A program made the translations under genes and the position numbers. The notes beneath the pieces are model-generated. The model made no database searches. It had not been told where the DNA came from and saw only the letters and a program-made list of their open reading frames with translations. Shown here one piece after another: positions 20,204-31,062 of a stretch of 64,000 nucleotides of DNA. Origin of the DNA: Prorocentrum cordatum (lineage: Eukaryota; Sar; Dinophyceae; Prorocentrales; Prorocentraceae); NCBI GenBank assembly GCA_963575745.1, contig CAUYUJ010017846.1:1-64000 (forward strand). The letters run 5' to 3'. Position 1 is the stretch's first letter; each line of letters starts with the position of its first letter.

Positions 20204-20993
20204 GCGGCTTGCGAACAGGGCGCCTGGCTTCGCAGCGCGCTGTCGGCCTTCGCCTGGCTGCGGTGGACAGGTCTTTGGCTCGGCCTTCCTGGATTCACAG
20301 GAGTTCTGCGAGAGCGCCTCGCACTTCGGGCTCAGAGCTGCGGCGGACCATGCGGGCTTCCCCGACGGCCTCCTCAAGGGGCCCGTGCTGCACGTATCGG
20401 GCGGAGCGGCGAGCGATGCTCCGGGGCGTCGCAGGGCGGCCTCTGGAGGCCGACGGGGCTGTGGCTGCGGGGTGCTCCTGCGCCACGTCGGTGGCTGAAG
20501 TGCTGGCTTTAGCCAAGAAGAACACTCCGAGGCGCCGACTGCAAAGACAAAGGATGTCATTAACGGCGTCTCCTTCAACGCGGTGGCAGGCGAATACACT
20601 GTGTGTGTGCAGATCGGTGCCGGTTTCAATTCCGTGGCGAATGCGATGCAGGCCAGAGGCTTGCCGATATCTTGGGCCAAAGCAGGATCCCTGGCCAACT
20701 CGTCCAGTCTTGCGGCAAGCATGGCCGAAGACTTGCCCAGACAGGGAGCAGGCCCATAGGGACCTGGGGGGTGACGCGACGCACGGGAGGTTCCCGAAGA
20801 AATCGACGCGTGTGGATCGATATTTGTCTGCTCAGGGGCGAGCGCTTAGGTTGCGCACGCTGCAATAGTCGTGTTCCTGCTCAGTGGGCCCTTGTTCTGC
20901 GAAGTGGGCCCCCGATGTGTTTGATCCAACGGCTGGCTCCGCCTCCTGCTTCCCCTGCTCCCGCTCGGCATGTTCGCCTCTCTTTCAATTGTT
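20204..20993. other. No recognised feature
   Basis: Non-repetitive, GC-rich, with overlapping frames on both strands up to about 280 codons. The plus-strand frame running to 20868 begins upstream of the CAAA repeat and reads through it. No domain recognised. Confidence 0.35.
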
Positions 20994-23138
20994 CCCAACC
21001 ATCCTGTGGTGTTGGGTCCTCGTTTTGAAGAGACAGCGCCCCGCGTCCACTCCTCCCGCTGCCCCTCCCCCTCCTCCTTGCGTTTCACCCACCCAGCACA
21101 GCGTTTCGTAGCCCCATAGGGAGCTCCACCGAAGGCCCCAGTGGGGGTGTCCACATGCGGTTCCCCCACCCAGGGCAGCGTTTCGTGGCCCCATAGGGAG
21201 CTCCACCGAAGGCCCCAGTGGGGGTGTCCACATGCGGTTCCCCCACCCAGGGCAGCGTTTCGTAGCCCCATAGGGAGCTCCACCGAAGGCCCCAGTGGGG
21301 GTGTCCACATGCGGTTCCCCCACCCAGGGCAGCGTTTCGTGGCCCCATAGGGAGCTCCACCGAAGGCCCCAGTGGGGGTGTCCACATGCGGTTCCCCCCC
21401 CAGGGCAGCGTTTCGTGGCCCCATAGGGAGCTCCACCGAAGGCCCCAGTGGGGGTGTCCACATGCGGTTCCCCCACCCAGGGCAGCGTTTCGTGGCCCCA
21501 TAGGGAGCTCCACCGAAGGCCCCAGTGGGGGTGGCATGCGGTTCCCCACCCAGGGCATTCGTAGCCCCATAGGGAGCTCCCCCCGTAGCCAGGCAGTTCC
21601 ACAAAGCCACATAGGGAGCTCCACCCCCACATCGTTTCGTGGCCCCCAGGCCCCAGTGGGGGTGTCCACATGCGGTTCCCCCACCCAGGCAGCGTTTCGT
21701 GGCCCCATAGGGAGCTCCACCGAAGGCCCCAGTGGGGGTCGCATGCGGTTCCCCCACCCAGGCAGCGTTTCGTGGCCCCAAGGGAGCTCCACCGAAGGCC
21801 CCAGTGGGGGTGTCCACATGCGGTTCCCCCACCCAGGGCAGCGTTTCGTAGCCCCAGAGGGAGCTCCACCGAAGGCCCCAGTGGGGGTGTCCACATGCGG
21901 TTCCCCCACCCAGGGCAGCGTTTCGTAGCCCCATAGGGAGCTCCACCGAAGGCCCCAGTGGGGGTGTCCACATGCGGTTCCCCCACCCAGGGCAGCGTTT
22001 CGTAGCCCCATAGGGAGCTCCACCGAAGGCCCCAGTGGGGGTGTCCACATGCGGTTCCCCCACCCAGGGCAGCGTTTCGTGGCCCCATAGGGAGCTCCAC
22101 CGAAGGCCCCAGTGGGGGTGTCCACATGCGGTTCCCCCACCCAGGGCAGCGTTTCGTGGCCCCATAGGGAGCTCCACCGAAGGCCCCAGTGGGGGTGTCC
22201 ACATGCGGTTCCCCCACCCAGGGCAGCGTTTCGTGGCCCCATAGGGAGCTCCACCGAAGGCCCCAGTGGGGGTGTCCACATGCGGTTCCCCCACCCAGGG
22301 CAGCGTTTCGTAGCCCCAGAGGGAGCTCCACCGAAGGCCCCAGTGGGGGTGTCCACATGCGGTTCCCCCACCCAGGGCAGCGTTTCGTAGCCCCAGAGGG
22401 AGCTCCACCGAAGGCCCCAGTGGGGGTGTCCACATGCGGTTCCCCCACCCAGGGCAGCGTTTCGTAGCCCCAGAGGGAGCTCCACCGAAGGCCCCAGTGG
22501 GGGTGTCCACATGCGGTTCCCCCACCCAGGGCAGCGTTTCGTAGCCCCATAGGGAGCTCCACCGAAGGCCCCAGTGGGGGTGTCCACATGCGGTTCCCCC
22601 ACCCAGCGTTTCGTAGCCCCAGAGGGAGCTCCACCGAAGGCCCCAGTGGGGGTGTCCACATGCGGTTCCCCCACCCAGGGCAGCGTTTCGTAGCCCCAGA
22701 GGGAGCTCCACCGAAGGCCCCAGTGGGGGTGTCCACATGCGGTTCCCCCACCCAGGGCAGCGTTTCGTAGCCCCATAGGGAGCTCCACCGAGGCCCCAGT
22801 GGGGCTGCCCTCATGCGGTTCCCCCACCCAGGGCAGCGTTTCGTAGCCCCAGAGGGAACTCCACCGTAGGCCCCAGTGGGGGTGCCCGCATGCGGTTCCC
22901 CCACCCAGGGCAGCGTTTCGTGGCCCCACAGGGAGCTCCACCGAAGGCCCCAGTGGGGGTGTCCACATGCGGTTCCCCCACCCAGGGCAGCGCTTCGTAG
23001 CCCCAAAGGGAGCTCCACCGCAGGCCCCAGTGGGGGTGTTCGCATGCGTCTCCACTACCCAGAGGTAGCGCCGCCGAAAACGATATTCACACTTGCGGTA
23101 TTCACAGTTGCATATGGTTGGGTCCTTCGCCAGGCTAA
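20994..23138 (-). mobile_element. Non-autonomous 77-bp-repeat element, second copy
   Basis: Same termini and internal order as 15839-17847: CCCAACCATCC at 20994, CCTCGTTTTGAAGAGACAGC and CCCTCCCCCTCC at the edge, about 25 units of 77 bp (21077-23040), then CATGCGTCTCC, GATATTCACACTTGCGG, GCATATGGTTGGG and TCCTTCGCCAGGCTAAT. A degraded patch with partial units lies at 21530-21680. The flanks differ from those of the first copy, so these are two insertions and not one duplicated locus. Apart from the array, the end modules are nearly identical to the first copy. Confidence 0.75.
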
Positions 23139-23224
23139 TTTTGTTTGCCTCGCCTCTTCCTCTCGCCTCTCCTCAGAATTCTGCGCGTGATGTCGCTGCT
23201 GCTCCTGCTCCTCTCCAAGGATCG

Positions 23225-23440
23225 GCGGCGAGCGAGGGGGTGGAGATGGCCTTCTCAGAAGGCGGCGGGCCTTCTCAGAAGGCGGCGGGACTTCTCAGAA
23301 GCCCTCGCGCCTTCTGAGGAGTTGTTGTTTCTGTCTTCGGGGAAGGCTTGTAAAACTTCTCGGAAGGCCCGGGGACTTCCGAACCTTCTGAGCAGGCCTT
23401 CTCCTCCTCACTTCCCCCCCCATCGCTCGCCGCCCAAATG
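23225..23440 (+). repeat. Dispersed palindrome-rich element, copy 2
   Basis: Four or more CTTCTCAGAAGG-type palindromes, then TGTCTTCGGGGAAGG, CTTCTCGGAAGGCC, CCTTCTGAGCAGGCC and CTCCTCACTTCCCCCC. Co-linear with the reverse complement of 2812-3030. Confidence 0.55.
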
Positions 23441-23607
23441 GAACAGGAGCAACGACATTCAGGATTGACCGTCCCTGGGCCCACGGCGGTTGCCAACGAG
23501 GGGACCTCGCGCCCACGGCCAGGGGGGGGGCGCCAGGCTCCACGGCCTGGGGGGGCGCTGGCGGCTCAGGCTGCGGGCGTCGAGGCTGGAGGCGGAGGAC
23601 CCTCGGC

Positions 23608-23653
23608 TCTCAACAGCGGCGGCTTCGCTACGCCGGCGCTGTCAGGTTCAAGC
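23608..23653 (+). repeat. 46-bp direct repeat, left copy (flank of LINE-2)
   Basis: Matches 24732-24777 at 40 of 46 positions (shared TACGCCGG, AGGTTCAAGC). Candidate long target-site duplication. Confidence 0.6.
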
Positions 23654-23697
23654 AACTCCTCCTCCTCCCTCCTCCTCCTCCCTCCTCCTCCTCCTCC

Positions 23698-24580
23698 ACG
23701 CCCTTGTGTCACTCCAGTCGTGGCCCGTAGAGCTCCGACGATTGCGCCGCGTCGTTTGGCAATTTGGAGCCCCCGCATGGCTTTCCACTCCCTTCCTCGC
23801 TCCTCCTTTCTGGACCTCGCCCTCTATCGCCCTCCTCCTCGAATCTGCCGCCCAGGGTTTTCCATCGTCGGCCAGCCTGTCAGAACCAGGTCGTCGGTGC
23901 CTCTCTCTGTTCCAGGCTGGCACGACCAACAGCGGCATCGGACACTATACGGCAAGCAGGTCCCGTTGGCAATCACAGTTTTAGGCGATATTTCAACAGG
24001 CTCTTTTTCGCCGCGTGATCGGGGCCACGCTGGATCGCAGGATCACCAAATGGTTTCTCCCGAGGGGCGGAGTGGGGCTGGTGGACTGGGGGGAGATGAG
24101 AACGGCCGTGCGACAGCTTCCGTTCGCGTGGCGTTCCGCCACTTAGAAATCTTGGCTCGGCGCGTGGACCACTGCCCACTGAATGAGGCGGCCGCACTCG
24201 GGCTGCATTTTCGGCTGCGGTTCGACTAGTGATTAAATTTCGCACTATGTCCTGGAGTGCCCGAAGCTTTCGACCCTTGTCTCGGTTGTTCTCTCTCGCG
24301 AGGTCCCCCGGGATCCCAGGGTCAAGCTTGGATTGTTTCGTGATACTGGTCGGGTGATTTCAATTTTGCGTTCATTGTATGTTATTTTTATGCCTTTCGG
24401 GTATTTTCCGCCCGTCGCTGCACCGGGCTGGCTGCTCAGGACGTGCCACGGCTCGCTGAAGCTGTCAGGATAGCGATTCGCCTTCCGCTGCTGGGGCCCC
24501 ATGTACGGTTTTGGGTTCAGCGGTAAGCTCTGAGGAGCACTGGCGGTGAACTTGTTGCGCCTCCAGGCCACGCTCCACCT
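23698..24580 (+). pseudogene. 5'-truncated LINE fragment (LINE-2), same family as LINE-1
   Basis: The post-palm region is visible as SLQSWPVELRRLRRVVWQF (about 23700-23770). RRITKWFLPRGGVGLVDWG follows, aligning with the equivalent block of LINE-1 near 13370. A zinc-finger remnant lies at 24204-24260: C-I-F-G-C-G, then one in-frame TAA, then I-S-H-Y-V-L-E-C-P, with spacing C-x3-C-x9-H-x4-C. The 3' untranslated end (GGTTTTGGGTTCAGCGGTAAG) matches LINE-1 at 13828-13835. The RT core is missing, a typical 5' truncation. CTC repeats follow immediately. Confidence 0.6.
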
Positions 24581-24727
24581 CCTCCCTCCTCCTCCTCCCT
24601 CCTCCTCCTCCTCCTCCTCCTCCTCCTCCTCCTCCTCCTCCTCCTCCTCCTCCCTCCTCCTCCTCCTCCTCCTCCTCCTTCTCCTCCTCCTCCTCCTCCT
24701 CCTCCTCCTCCTCCTCCTCCTCCTCCT
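24581..24727 (+). repeat. (CCT)n tail of LINE-2
   Basis: About 145 bp of almost pure CTC, from the LINE 3' end to the right 46-bp direct repeat. Confidence 0.9.
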
Positions 24728-24731
24728 TGGA

Positions 24732-24777
24732 TCTCAACAACGACGGATTCGATACGCCGGTGCTGTGAGGTTCAAGC
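24732..24777 (+). repeat. 46-bp direct repeat, right copy (flank of LINE-2)
   Basis: Partner of 23608-23653. It lies directly after the CCT tail, where a target-site duplication would be. Confidence 0.6.
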
Positions 24778-24849
24778 GATGGGCAGGTGTGCAGGCCAGT
24801 GCTGGACACGCGGATGGGCGCTGCCCGAACCAATGCTGCAACCGATAGG

Positions 24850-26295
24850 CCCCTGGGCGACCTGCAAGGGCGCGGTGGTCGCGGTGGCCATCACGGTCCA
24901 GAGAGTCGGCTGGAGCTGAGCTGTAAGGATGCGGGGACGGCAGTGGATGGTCGGGGGGGGCGGGGGGGTACTTACTTTTCGGGCATCCTGCATGCGTCGC
25001 GGCTCAGATTTGGTTTGCTGCGAGGCTGGCCTCTGGCATCAGAGCGCTGTCTCTGCAAGATAGCAGTGCGCTGGTTTCCGAGATTTGCTGGCCGACACGG
25101 GCAAAAGACGGGCCTGGTGGCGGGGTCCCACTGGACCCAAGGAGGGCTCCACGTCCAGGAGCCGACCCTCCCTGAAGTCTGCCAGCTCTGCCAGGGCGAG
25201 AGGGGCACGATGTCTCACAGATGCTTCGACTGCCCAGCCCAGGGAGTGTTTCGAAGAGATTGCGTGCCGTCGGATCTCCGCGCATCAGTCGCTCCACTCA
25301 GGGACAGCCCGCCAGCCTGGATGGAGAGCTCTGCTCGTGGGGTGTTTCCTGAGCCTGGCCAGTACGTGGAGAGGCCGCACTTCAACTCAGGCTGGCGGCT
25401 CAGGACCACGGGATCCCTGAATCTGCCTGTCCTCCTAGAAGAGGGCACGGTTTTCATGGACGGCTCGGGGTTGGATCAGCACCACCCGAGTTTGAGCGAA
25501 GTTGGCTGGAGCACCGTTTCGTACGACAGCCAGCGCCGATACCAGGGAGCTCTGTTCGGGGCGGTGCCCTCTGAATTCGGCATCTCGGGCACGGCCCGAG
25601 ACGGAAAAGATTTCGCGATGTTGGTGTGCTCCGAGCATGCGTTGGGGACTTCGGCGCGAGCTCACTCCAGAAGTACACGAAGCTGCTGTCAGTCACCTCG
25701 CATGGCCACCTCGCTGGGCAACCCGAGAGCCCACCTGAGGAAGCAGGTGCTTGCGAGGTAAGATGTCGTGGCCCGCCCACTCCAGCACGTCCAAGCCCAC
25801 ACGTCCGCTGGCAGTGTGGAGCGGGACCAGATTCCCGAGCTTGACCGCGACGGAAACGCCGCGGACGAGTTTGCAAAAATAGGCGCTGCACTGGCCAGAG
25901 CGCAAGAGTCTGCTGTTGAGCTGGTCGAGGGATGTCAGCACATTGCGAAGCATGCTTCCAATTTTTCGGCCTCGCTGGCGGCCTCTACGGCGATGCGGAG
26001 ACCAGAGATAATTGGGCAGCTGGTTACCTCAAGAAAATCGACCCGGGGCTTTTGACTTCCAAGGAACGTCGGACAAAGAGGTCCCTGAGGTGGAGCAACT
26101 GGGGCATGATCATCCTCCCCTCGAGCCTCCCGCGGGTGCGGCTGCTGATGCTGAGGTTCTCCCTGGGCCCGCCTCAGAAGTCCCCCAGTGGTTGCTAGAG
26201 AAGGGCGTCCAGCCCTGGCGAGTCAAAAACCGTTGCATGGTCCAGAGTTCGGCCCCTGAGTCAGACCCGATCATTTACTGCCCATCGTGTTGGTA
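24850..26295 (+). pseudogene. Retroelement 3' coding region with zinc knuckle and RNase H (LINE-3 remnant)
   Basis: The frame from 24787 stays open for 324 codons. It contains a zinc knuckle CQLCQGERGTMSHRCFDCP (about 25171-25230; C-x2-C...H-x3-C). Further on FMDGSGLDQHHPSL (about 25456) matches the start of an RNase H domain with its first Asp. TARDGKDFAMLVCSEHAL follows near 25590, then the frame degrades. A neighbouring frame (25768-26055) continues with DGNAADEFAKIGAALARAQE, the usual C-terminal RNase H block. The end (near 26230-26295) has HSLW-like RCMVQSS and a YCPSCW Cys pair. At least two frameshifts make it inactive. LINE-2 appears inserted near its 5' side. Confidence 0.55.
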
Positions 26296-26827
26296 GTATG
26301 CGACCACCCCCATGCAGAGAGGTCGTAGATCGGCGCACACAGTGGGGAAAGGCGTCGGGAAGGTTTTGTTCACTTTGTATGCTTCCCCTCGTAACGCCCA
26401 GGGCCTGAACGGCCCCGACGGTTGAGACTTGGGCCCGTGTCTTGAAACACCTCGGGGAGGCCCCTGCTCGGGCTGCGGAGGTTCCCAGGGCGCCGAGGAT
26501 GGTGCCGTTGTCGAAGCAGCCCGCGTCCCCACGCCTCGGGCCGAACTCCACACTGGTCGCCTCTGGTGTCCGCTCCCGCGGGGGAAGGGGGGGGCGCAGG
26601 CGCTCGGTCGACAAGGTGCTCCTGGGCCGAGCCGGGGCCCAGGCCCGACGAGCGGCCAGCGCCGCCGACCCCGAGGCCGACGGCCAATTTCGGAGGGTTG
26701 GGGGCCCTGTCGGCTGGACCCGCCCGAGGTGGGGCGCAGCTTCGGGTGGGGGCGAAACGTTTATCGGGCCCCCCCTCCCCGATGTTCCTTTCCCTCCCCC
26801 TGACTGTTCGCTCTGTGGGCGATGATA
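26296..26827. other. No recognised feature
   Basis: GC-rich DNA with Pro/Arg-rich open frames on both strands. No domain recognised. Confidence 0.35.
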
Positions 26828-27484
26828 CCCTTCCTCCTCCTCCTCGTTCTCTCCCTCTTCCTCTCCCTTCTCCTACTATTCCCCTTCCTCTTCCTTCCCT
26901 CCTCCTCATCCTCATCGTCCTTCTCCTTCTCCTTCTCCTTCTCCTTCTCCTTCTCCTTCTCCTTCTCCTTCTCCTTCTCCTTCTCCTTCTCATCATCACC
27001 ATCATCAGCATCATCATCATTATCAGCATCAGCGCCACCATCATCATCATCACCATCGTCATCATCGTCGTCATCATCAGCAGCAGCTGCAGCATCAGCA
27101 TCAGCATCATTATTATGTTCCTCTTCCTCTTCATCCTCCTCTCTCTCCTCCTTCTCCTCCTCCTGCTCCTCTTCATCATCATCATCATCATCCTCATCTT
27201 CATCCTCATCCTCCTCCTTCCTATCCTCCTCCTCCTCCTCCTCCTCATCATCAGCATCAGCATCACCATCATCACCATCATCATCATCATCATCATCATC
27301 ATCAGCATCATCCTCTCTCTCCTCCTCCTCATCCTCATCCTCATCATCATCATCAGCAGCAGCATCATCATCAGCATCATCATCCTCATCCTCCTCCTTC
27401 TCCTCCCCCTCCTCCTCCTCCTTCTCCTCCTCCTCCTCCTCCTCCTCCTCCTCCTCTCTCTCCTCCTCTTCCTCCTCCTCCTCG
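26828..27484. repeat. Long mixed CCT/CTT/CAT triplet tract
   Basis: About 650 bp of pyrimidine-rich triplets: (CTTCTC)n at 26920-26990, then CATCAT/CAGCAT blocks, then CTC at 27400-27484. It ends exactly where the truncated composite element C3 begins. Confidence 0.9.
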
Positions 27485-27690
27485 CCAGAACGCAGCAGTC
27501 AGGTCGATACGTGGCGTTGAAATCCGAAGAACCATGTTTTTGTATGCTTCAGGATCTTCAAACGGTTGTCTTCCATCGAGGCAGCTCTTTCAATGGAAAT
27601 GAACCGTTGTAGGGGCCTATTAAGAGGGAGCCTGGAGGGAGGTTTACTTTCAACATCGTTGATGACTCTTGGGTTTACACTGGTCTTCCT
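27485..27690 (+). mobile_element. Composite element C3, 5'-truncated to the 3' module
   Basis: Starts abruptly after CTC repeats at GCCAGAACGCAGCAGTCAGG, a point inside the 3' module. It continues through GCTTCAGGATCTTCAAACGG, CAATGGAAATGAACCGTTG and TTGATGACTCTTGGGTTTAC, then passes into CTC (27691-27770). The 83-bp array is absent. 5' truncation with an intact 3' end is typical of target-primed reverse transcription. Confidence 0.75.
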
Positions 27691-27770
27691 CCTCTTCCTC
27701 CTCTTCCTCCTTCCTCCTCCTCCTCCTCCTCCTTCTCCTCCTCCTCCTCCTCCTCCTCCTCATTTGTTCC

Positions 27771-28164
27771 CCGCCCCCGAGCACCCTGGGCCCCGCAGGC
27801 CCTCGCCAGCGCCGTCGACGCCAGCTCCTTGGAGGGCTCGGTCTCCTCGCTCATGCGCGACGTGCGGGGCGTGATGGCCGGGGGGCCGAGGTGGATCGCA
27901 AGGCGGCCGCCCGCTGCGGTCGTGCGCGGGCTCGCGTCGCGTCGGCGCGGGGGGCGGCCGCAGCGCAGGCGCTCAGGGCTGCACGCCGGCCAGGGCCCAA
28001 GAGCCGGGCAGTGTGGAACGGCCTGGCGATCGGAGAGCGGCCGATTGTGCCAGGTGGAGCACGCGGTGTCCGAAACCAGCGCCAGGATCGTCACGACACG
28101 CACCTGCCGCACACATCTCTCCTCCTACCTTCTTGTTCCGAAAACCCATCCAAAAATCAAAAGC
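27771..28164. other. No recognised feature
   Basis: GC-rich, with several overlapping frames open through this stretch on both strands. One plus frame reads ALASAVDASSLEGSVSSLMR near 27803 and could be an exon fragment, but I recognise no family. Confidence 0.3.
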
Positions 28165-28238
28165 CAATACATATATATATATATATATAGATTCATATAT
28201 GTATGTGTATACATAGTTCGATGTATGTATACATGTGT

Positions 28239-28291
<53 letters not shown>

Positions 28292-28302
28292 GTGTGTGTG
28301 CT
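28165..28302. repeat. (TA)n microsatellite block
   Basis: Two AT runs separated by TATGTATGTGTATAC-type sequence. Confidence 0.95.
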
Positions 28303-28309
28303 GTGGACT

Positions 28310-28497
28310 GTCAGAGGTCCGCGCGGAGTTCTTGCGTCAGCGCTGGGCGCCCCTCCCAACACCCTTGGCGGCGCCTCCGGCGCCGCCGCCCTGGCGTGCT
28401 GCGCGCGCCGTGGAAGGGGTGTTAGGGAAGGGGGGGGTCCAGCAACGATCCAAAAAACCTGCGCGAACCTCGAAAAGGTGATCTCTTTATGCCGTTA
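28310..28497. mobile_element. Foldback element with three-way-junction fold, copy 2
   Basis: It shares with 293-490 the identical 21-nt core hairpin (stem 28367-28375 with 28379-28387, loop TCC), a second GC hairpin just after it, a right arm GGTCCAGCAACGATCCAAAA, and the outer word TTTATGCCGT. The inner stem here is different in sequence but still paired: CCCAACACCCTT (28355-28366) against AAGGGGTGTTAGGG. Arm pairing conserved despite sequence change suggests a real structure, though inner-stem divergence may also reflect independent repeats. Confidence 0.5.
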
Positions 28498-29254
28498 GGT
28501 TTCCTCCGTCCTCTACTCCTGCTCCTCACCGCCGCCTCGGCTCGAGGCATGAGTGAGGCGTCTCGCCCGAGATCGTCGGCCACATCCTGCGGGCCTTGCG
28601 ATGCTGCGCGCCAGTCTCCTGTGCCTGAGGCCGCCCGCGCGCGCCCACCCCGCCAACTCGGCGGCTCGGGTCTCTTTCCCCCCTCCTCCCCCGCGGCCGT
28701 CTCTTTTCGTCCGCCTGCCCTAGAGTGCCTAGTGCCCAGCATGGCCCGCTGACTCTGCAGGCGCTTGCGACCGCCAGCGCTGCCGACAAAAAGGTGTGTG
28801 CCTGCCCGCGCGGGCCCGACCCACGCACTGTTGATAAATGCAGGCACCCCGTTCTTCGGGTCAGCCGTGTGAGCTCCGCCGCCGCATTCCGCTCTGTGGC
28901 TCCCGCCGTTGGTGCCTCCCGTGCTCCCGCATCGGAGGAACACACCTCCCTTCCGAACAGGCAGCCGATCCCGCCAACACGCGGCCGCGCCCGCCGATCG
29001 GCTGACCTCCCCGCGGCGCGCAGCTTGCACTCTCCGCGCGCAGGTTTTCCATGAGCCTTGCTCGGATGACCTCCGTCCCTGCACCATGGCAAGACTGCAT
29101 TGCCCCTCAGCTCGCACTGGTCGGTCCTGGTCCGAGCCGTCGGTTGCCTTCGCCCGTGGCCGCCGCACACCTCGTCAAAACCCACGTACATGGCCTGGGC
29201 GTACCCTCCTCCTCCTCCGCCTCCTCCTCCTCCCCATCCTCACCCTCATCCTCA
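28498..29254. other. No recognised gene; (CTC)n near 29205-29240
   Basis: Long antisense frames (28422-29168 and 28526-29191 minus) overlap each other in different frames, and neither shows a recognised domain. Confidence 0.35.
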
Positions 29255-30350
29255 ATTCCTTCTCCTTATAGATAACTCCTCCCTGTCGCACCTCGAGGCT
29301 AGTTTTATGGCGGGCCGGGCTTTCGCTTGAGACTTCCTCACCCTTTATGACTCTGAAGTTCAAAAAGTGACAAGAGCTTCACAAATGGAGGGTGGGTGGT
29401 TTTTTAAATGTGGCTCTCGCCGCTGCGCCGCGCACATTCGTTTAAACATTTGCAAGGGCTTCACGGATTGAGGGCGGGCGGTCTTCAAAATGTGGCTCTC
29501 GCCTAAGCGCCGCGCGCATTCGTTTAAAAAATTGAAGGAGCTTCAAGGACTGAAAGCGGGCGGTGTTCAAAATGTGGTGCTCGCCTTAGCGCCGCGCGCA
29601 GTCGTTTTAAACATGTGCAAGAGCTTCACGGATTGAGGGTGGGTCGTTCTCAAAGTGTGGTGTTCGTTTTAGCACCGCGCACATTCGTTTTAACAATGTA
29701 CAACAGTTGCACCGATTGAGGGCGGACGGTGCCGCGCACATTCGTTTTAAGAAATTGCAAGAGCTTCACGGACTGAGGGCGGGTGGTTTTCAAAATGCGG
29801 TGCTCGCCTTAGCGCCGCGCATACTCGTTTTAAACATGTGCAAGAGCTTCACTGATTGAGGGCGGCTCCTTTTCAAAATGTGGTGCTTTCCTTATCGCCG
29901 CGCGCATTCGCTTTAAACATGTGCAAGAGTTTCACGGATTGAGGGCGGTTCCTTTTCAAAATGCGGTTTTCGCTTGAGCGTCGCGTACATGTGTTTTTGG
30001 AGCTTGCAAGAGTTTCACGGGATCCCATGATCAACGTACCAGAAATTGCGTTTTGGAAAAATTCACGACTACGCGGGCGCAACAGTTAAGTTGATTCGCG
30101 GTGCTGAAGTCCACAAAACGGCGTTGCGGCACGATTCTGGGTCGTCAAGACGCAGTAGTCCGGTTGATCCGTGACGTTGAAATCGCGAGAACAACGTTTT
30201 GGCACGCATCAGGAATTCGAGCTGTTGTCTTCCAACGAGACAGTTCCCTCAATGGAAATGAACCGTTGTAGGGGCCAGAGAAAAGGGAACGTGGGGTGAG
30301 GGTTAATTCCAACATCGTTGATGACTCTCGGGTTTCCACTGGTCATCAAC
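29255..30350 (+). mobile_element. Composite element C4, uninterrupted
   Basis: Left lead CTTATAGATAACTCCTCCCTG, TCGCACC, GGCGGGCCGGGC, GCTTGAGACTTCCTCACCC, GACTCTGAAG. About 7.5 units of 83 bp follow (29385-30010). The 3' module then runs from GGATCCCATGATCAACGTACC (about 30020) to the TTTCCACTGGTCATCAACC end. This copy alone lacks a CCT tail at its 3' end. It gives the best view of a complete member: about 1.1 kb, no coding capacity, all copies in this window in the same orientation. Confidence 0.8.
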
Positions 30351-30739
30351 CTTTTCCTTTTCCCTTATTCATGTTCCTTATAAGTGTTATTCTTCTTCTT
30401 CTTTAACAAAAAAGTTTGGCGAAAGACCCAACCATAAGCAGTTGAGAGCGCCGCAATTGTGAATATCGTCTTCGGTGGAGCTCCCTATGAGGCCAAGAAC
30501 CGCGTGAGGGGTGTGCCGATGTATGGCGGGGAACGCAACACGGAAGAAAACGATAGGTCTGATAACGAGAGCCTGGGAGCGGGTGAATCTGAGCACGAGT
30601 GGGTCTGATTGTGCATGAATCTGCGTGCGGGGGAGTCTACGTGGATGAATGTCGACGCCCATATCGGCACCCCCCCTTGCGTGGATCGCCCCCGCTTCCT
30701 CCCGTTTTTTTTCTCCCTCTTTGCCCGCGCACTCCAGTG

Positions 30740-31015
30740 CCCAAGGCTGCGGGCGCAGCGCAGCACGGAGTCCCCGCGACGCGCGCTGGTCGCCCCGAAG
30801 GGGTCCCAGCAACGCGCGCGGGTCGTCCGCTGCGCGGAGCAAAGTGAGCTAGTTGGCTGGCTGGGAGCGGGCAAGGCTCTGGGCTCCGGGCAGAACGACG
30901 ACGGGCGAACGAGGCGCTGGGCAGTGCGCAGCACGGAGTCCCCGCGAAGCACGCTGGTCGCCCCGAGAGGGTCCCAGCGACGCGCACGGGTCGTCCGCGG
31001 CGCCCGGCCGAACTG
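30740..31015. repeat. Two-copy ~175-bp direct repeat
   Basis: CGCAGCACGGAGTCCCCGCG, CGCTGGTCGCCCCGA and GGGTCCCAGC recur with about 175-bp offset (near 30755 and 30930), downstream of the helicase 3' end. Confidence 0.6.
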
Positions 31016-31062
31016 TGGGACAGCCTGGATATGGCGCGGCTCGGGCGGGCCGCTCCCCAGGT

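Noticed and set aside
26566-27612. 348-codon Leu/Ile/Ser-rich frame that could look like a membrane protein
   Set aside because: Entirely CCT/CTT/CAT triplet repeat translated; hydrophobicity is an artefact.
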